64,000 nucleotides of DNA from Pararhizobium sp. A13 (GTDB taxonomy: Bacteria > Pseudomonadota > Alphaproteobacteria > Rhizobiales > Rhizobiaceae): the NCBI RefSeq assembly GCF_040126305.1, contig NZ_CP149510.1, positions 1,995,001-2,059,000 on the forward strand. Reading direction: 5' to 3'. The notes under the pieces were generated by a model. The model worked only from the letters and a program-made list of their open reading frames with translations, was not told the DNA's origin and searched no databases. Positions 63,982 through 64,000 of the stretch are shown in pieces. How positions within the stretch are numbered: the first letter of the stretch is position 1; the number at the start of each line of letters is the position of its first letter. The translations under genes were made by a program, and so were the position numbers.

Positions 63982-64000
63982 CGGCTCATGCATTGCCCTT

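Overview
The window is a chromosomal segment of an alphaproteobacterium of the order Rhizobiales, most likely Rhizobium or a close relative in the Rhizobiaceae. The evidence is high-GC coding sequence on both strands, a groESL operon with a CIRCE element and an alpha-type RpoH promoter, b and b' ATP synthase subunits, a decaprenyl-type polyprenyl synthase, an alphaproteobacterial SOS box, small Rhizobiales families (DUF2093, DUF4170, BrnA-like) and two kinds of palindromic intergenic repeat of the rhizobial type. I saw no tRNA, rRNA, CRISPR array, prophage or insertion sequence.

Layout. 1-5.2 kb: start of groEL, groES and their control region, divergent chromate genes chrB-chrA, a HAD phosphatase and ribF. 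5.3-16 kb: BrnA-like orphan antitoxin, ileS, a lipoprotein, a GNAT acetyltransferase, tadA, an RluB-type pseudouridine synthase with a very long disordered tail, rsmD, a patatin phospholipase and a KefB-type antiporter. 16-25.6 kb: pmbA, a CysQ-like phosphatase, DUF4170, the LPS genes waaA and lpxK, with a HAD phosphatase and an isolated divergent flagellin between them, then DUF2093 and mutL. 25.8-29.1 kb: a kinase-less PAS-PAS-receiver protein and a GGDEF-EAL protein. 29-33.8 kb: LysR regulator divergent from an MttB-family methyltransferase and a TMADH-type flavin oxidoreductase, a probable methylamine/betaine demethylation module. 33.8-40.7 kb: a PRC-barrel protein and a complete De Ley-Doudoroff-type sugar operon (SDR dehydrogenase, dgoK, dgoA, SMP-30 lactonase, IlvD/Edd dehydratase) with a divergent IclR regulator and a palindromic operator between them.

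41-45.3 kb: two tandem LuxR solos followed by a chemoreceptor. 45.4-50.2 kb: a predicted sigma-54 promoter with a short structured transcript, an ApbC/Mrp ATPase with a His-rich linker, CorA and Kup transporters. 50.4-54.7 kb: SleB-like wall hydrolase and the Fo operon atpI-B-E-B'-F, with a strong hairpin after atpE and a terminator after atpF. 54.7-64 kb: RNase HII, an SplB-like radical SAM protein behind a perfect SOS box, a glycosyltransferase, an ArsR-SRPBCC pair, moaB overlapping ispE, a TPR lipoprotein-like gene broken by a one-base deletion, a polyprenyl diphosphate synthase and a DUF2007 protein.

Most of the window is housekeeping chromosome. The parts most worth following are the SOS box in front of the SplB-like protein, the sigma-54 short transcript, the LuxR-solo pair beside the chemoreceptor, the MttB-flavoprotein module, the operator of the galactose operon and the frameshifted TPR gene. 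Function calls rest on reading motifs by eye; no database search was possible.
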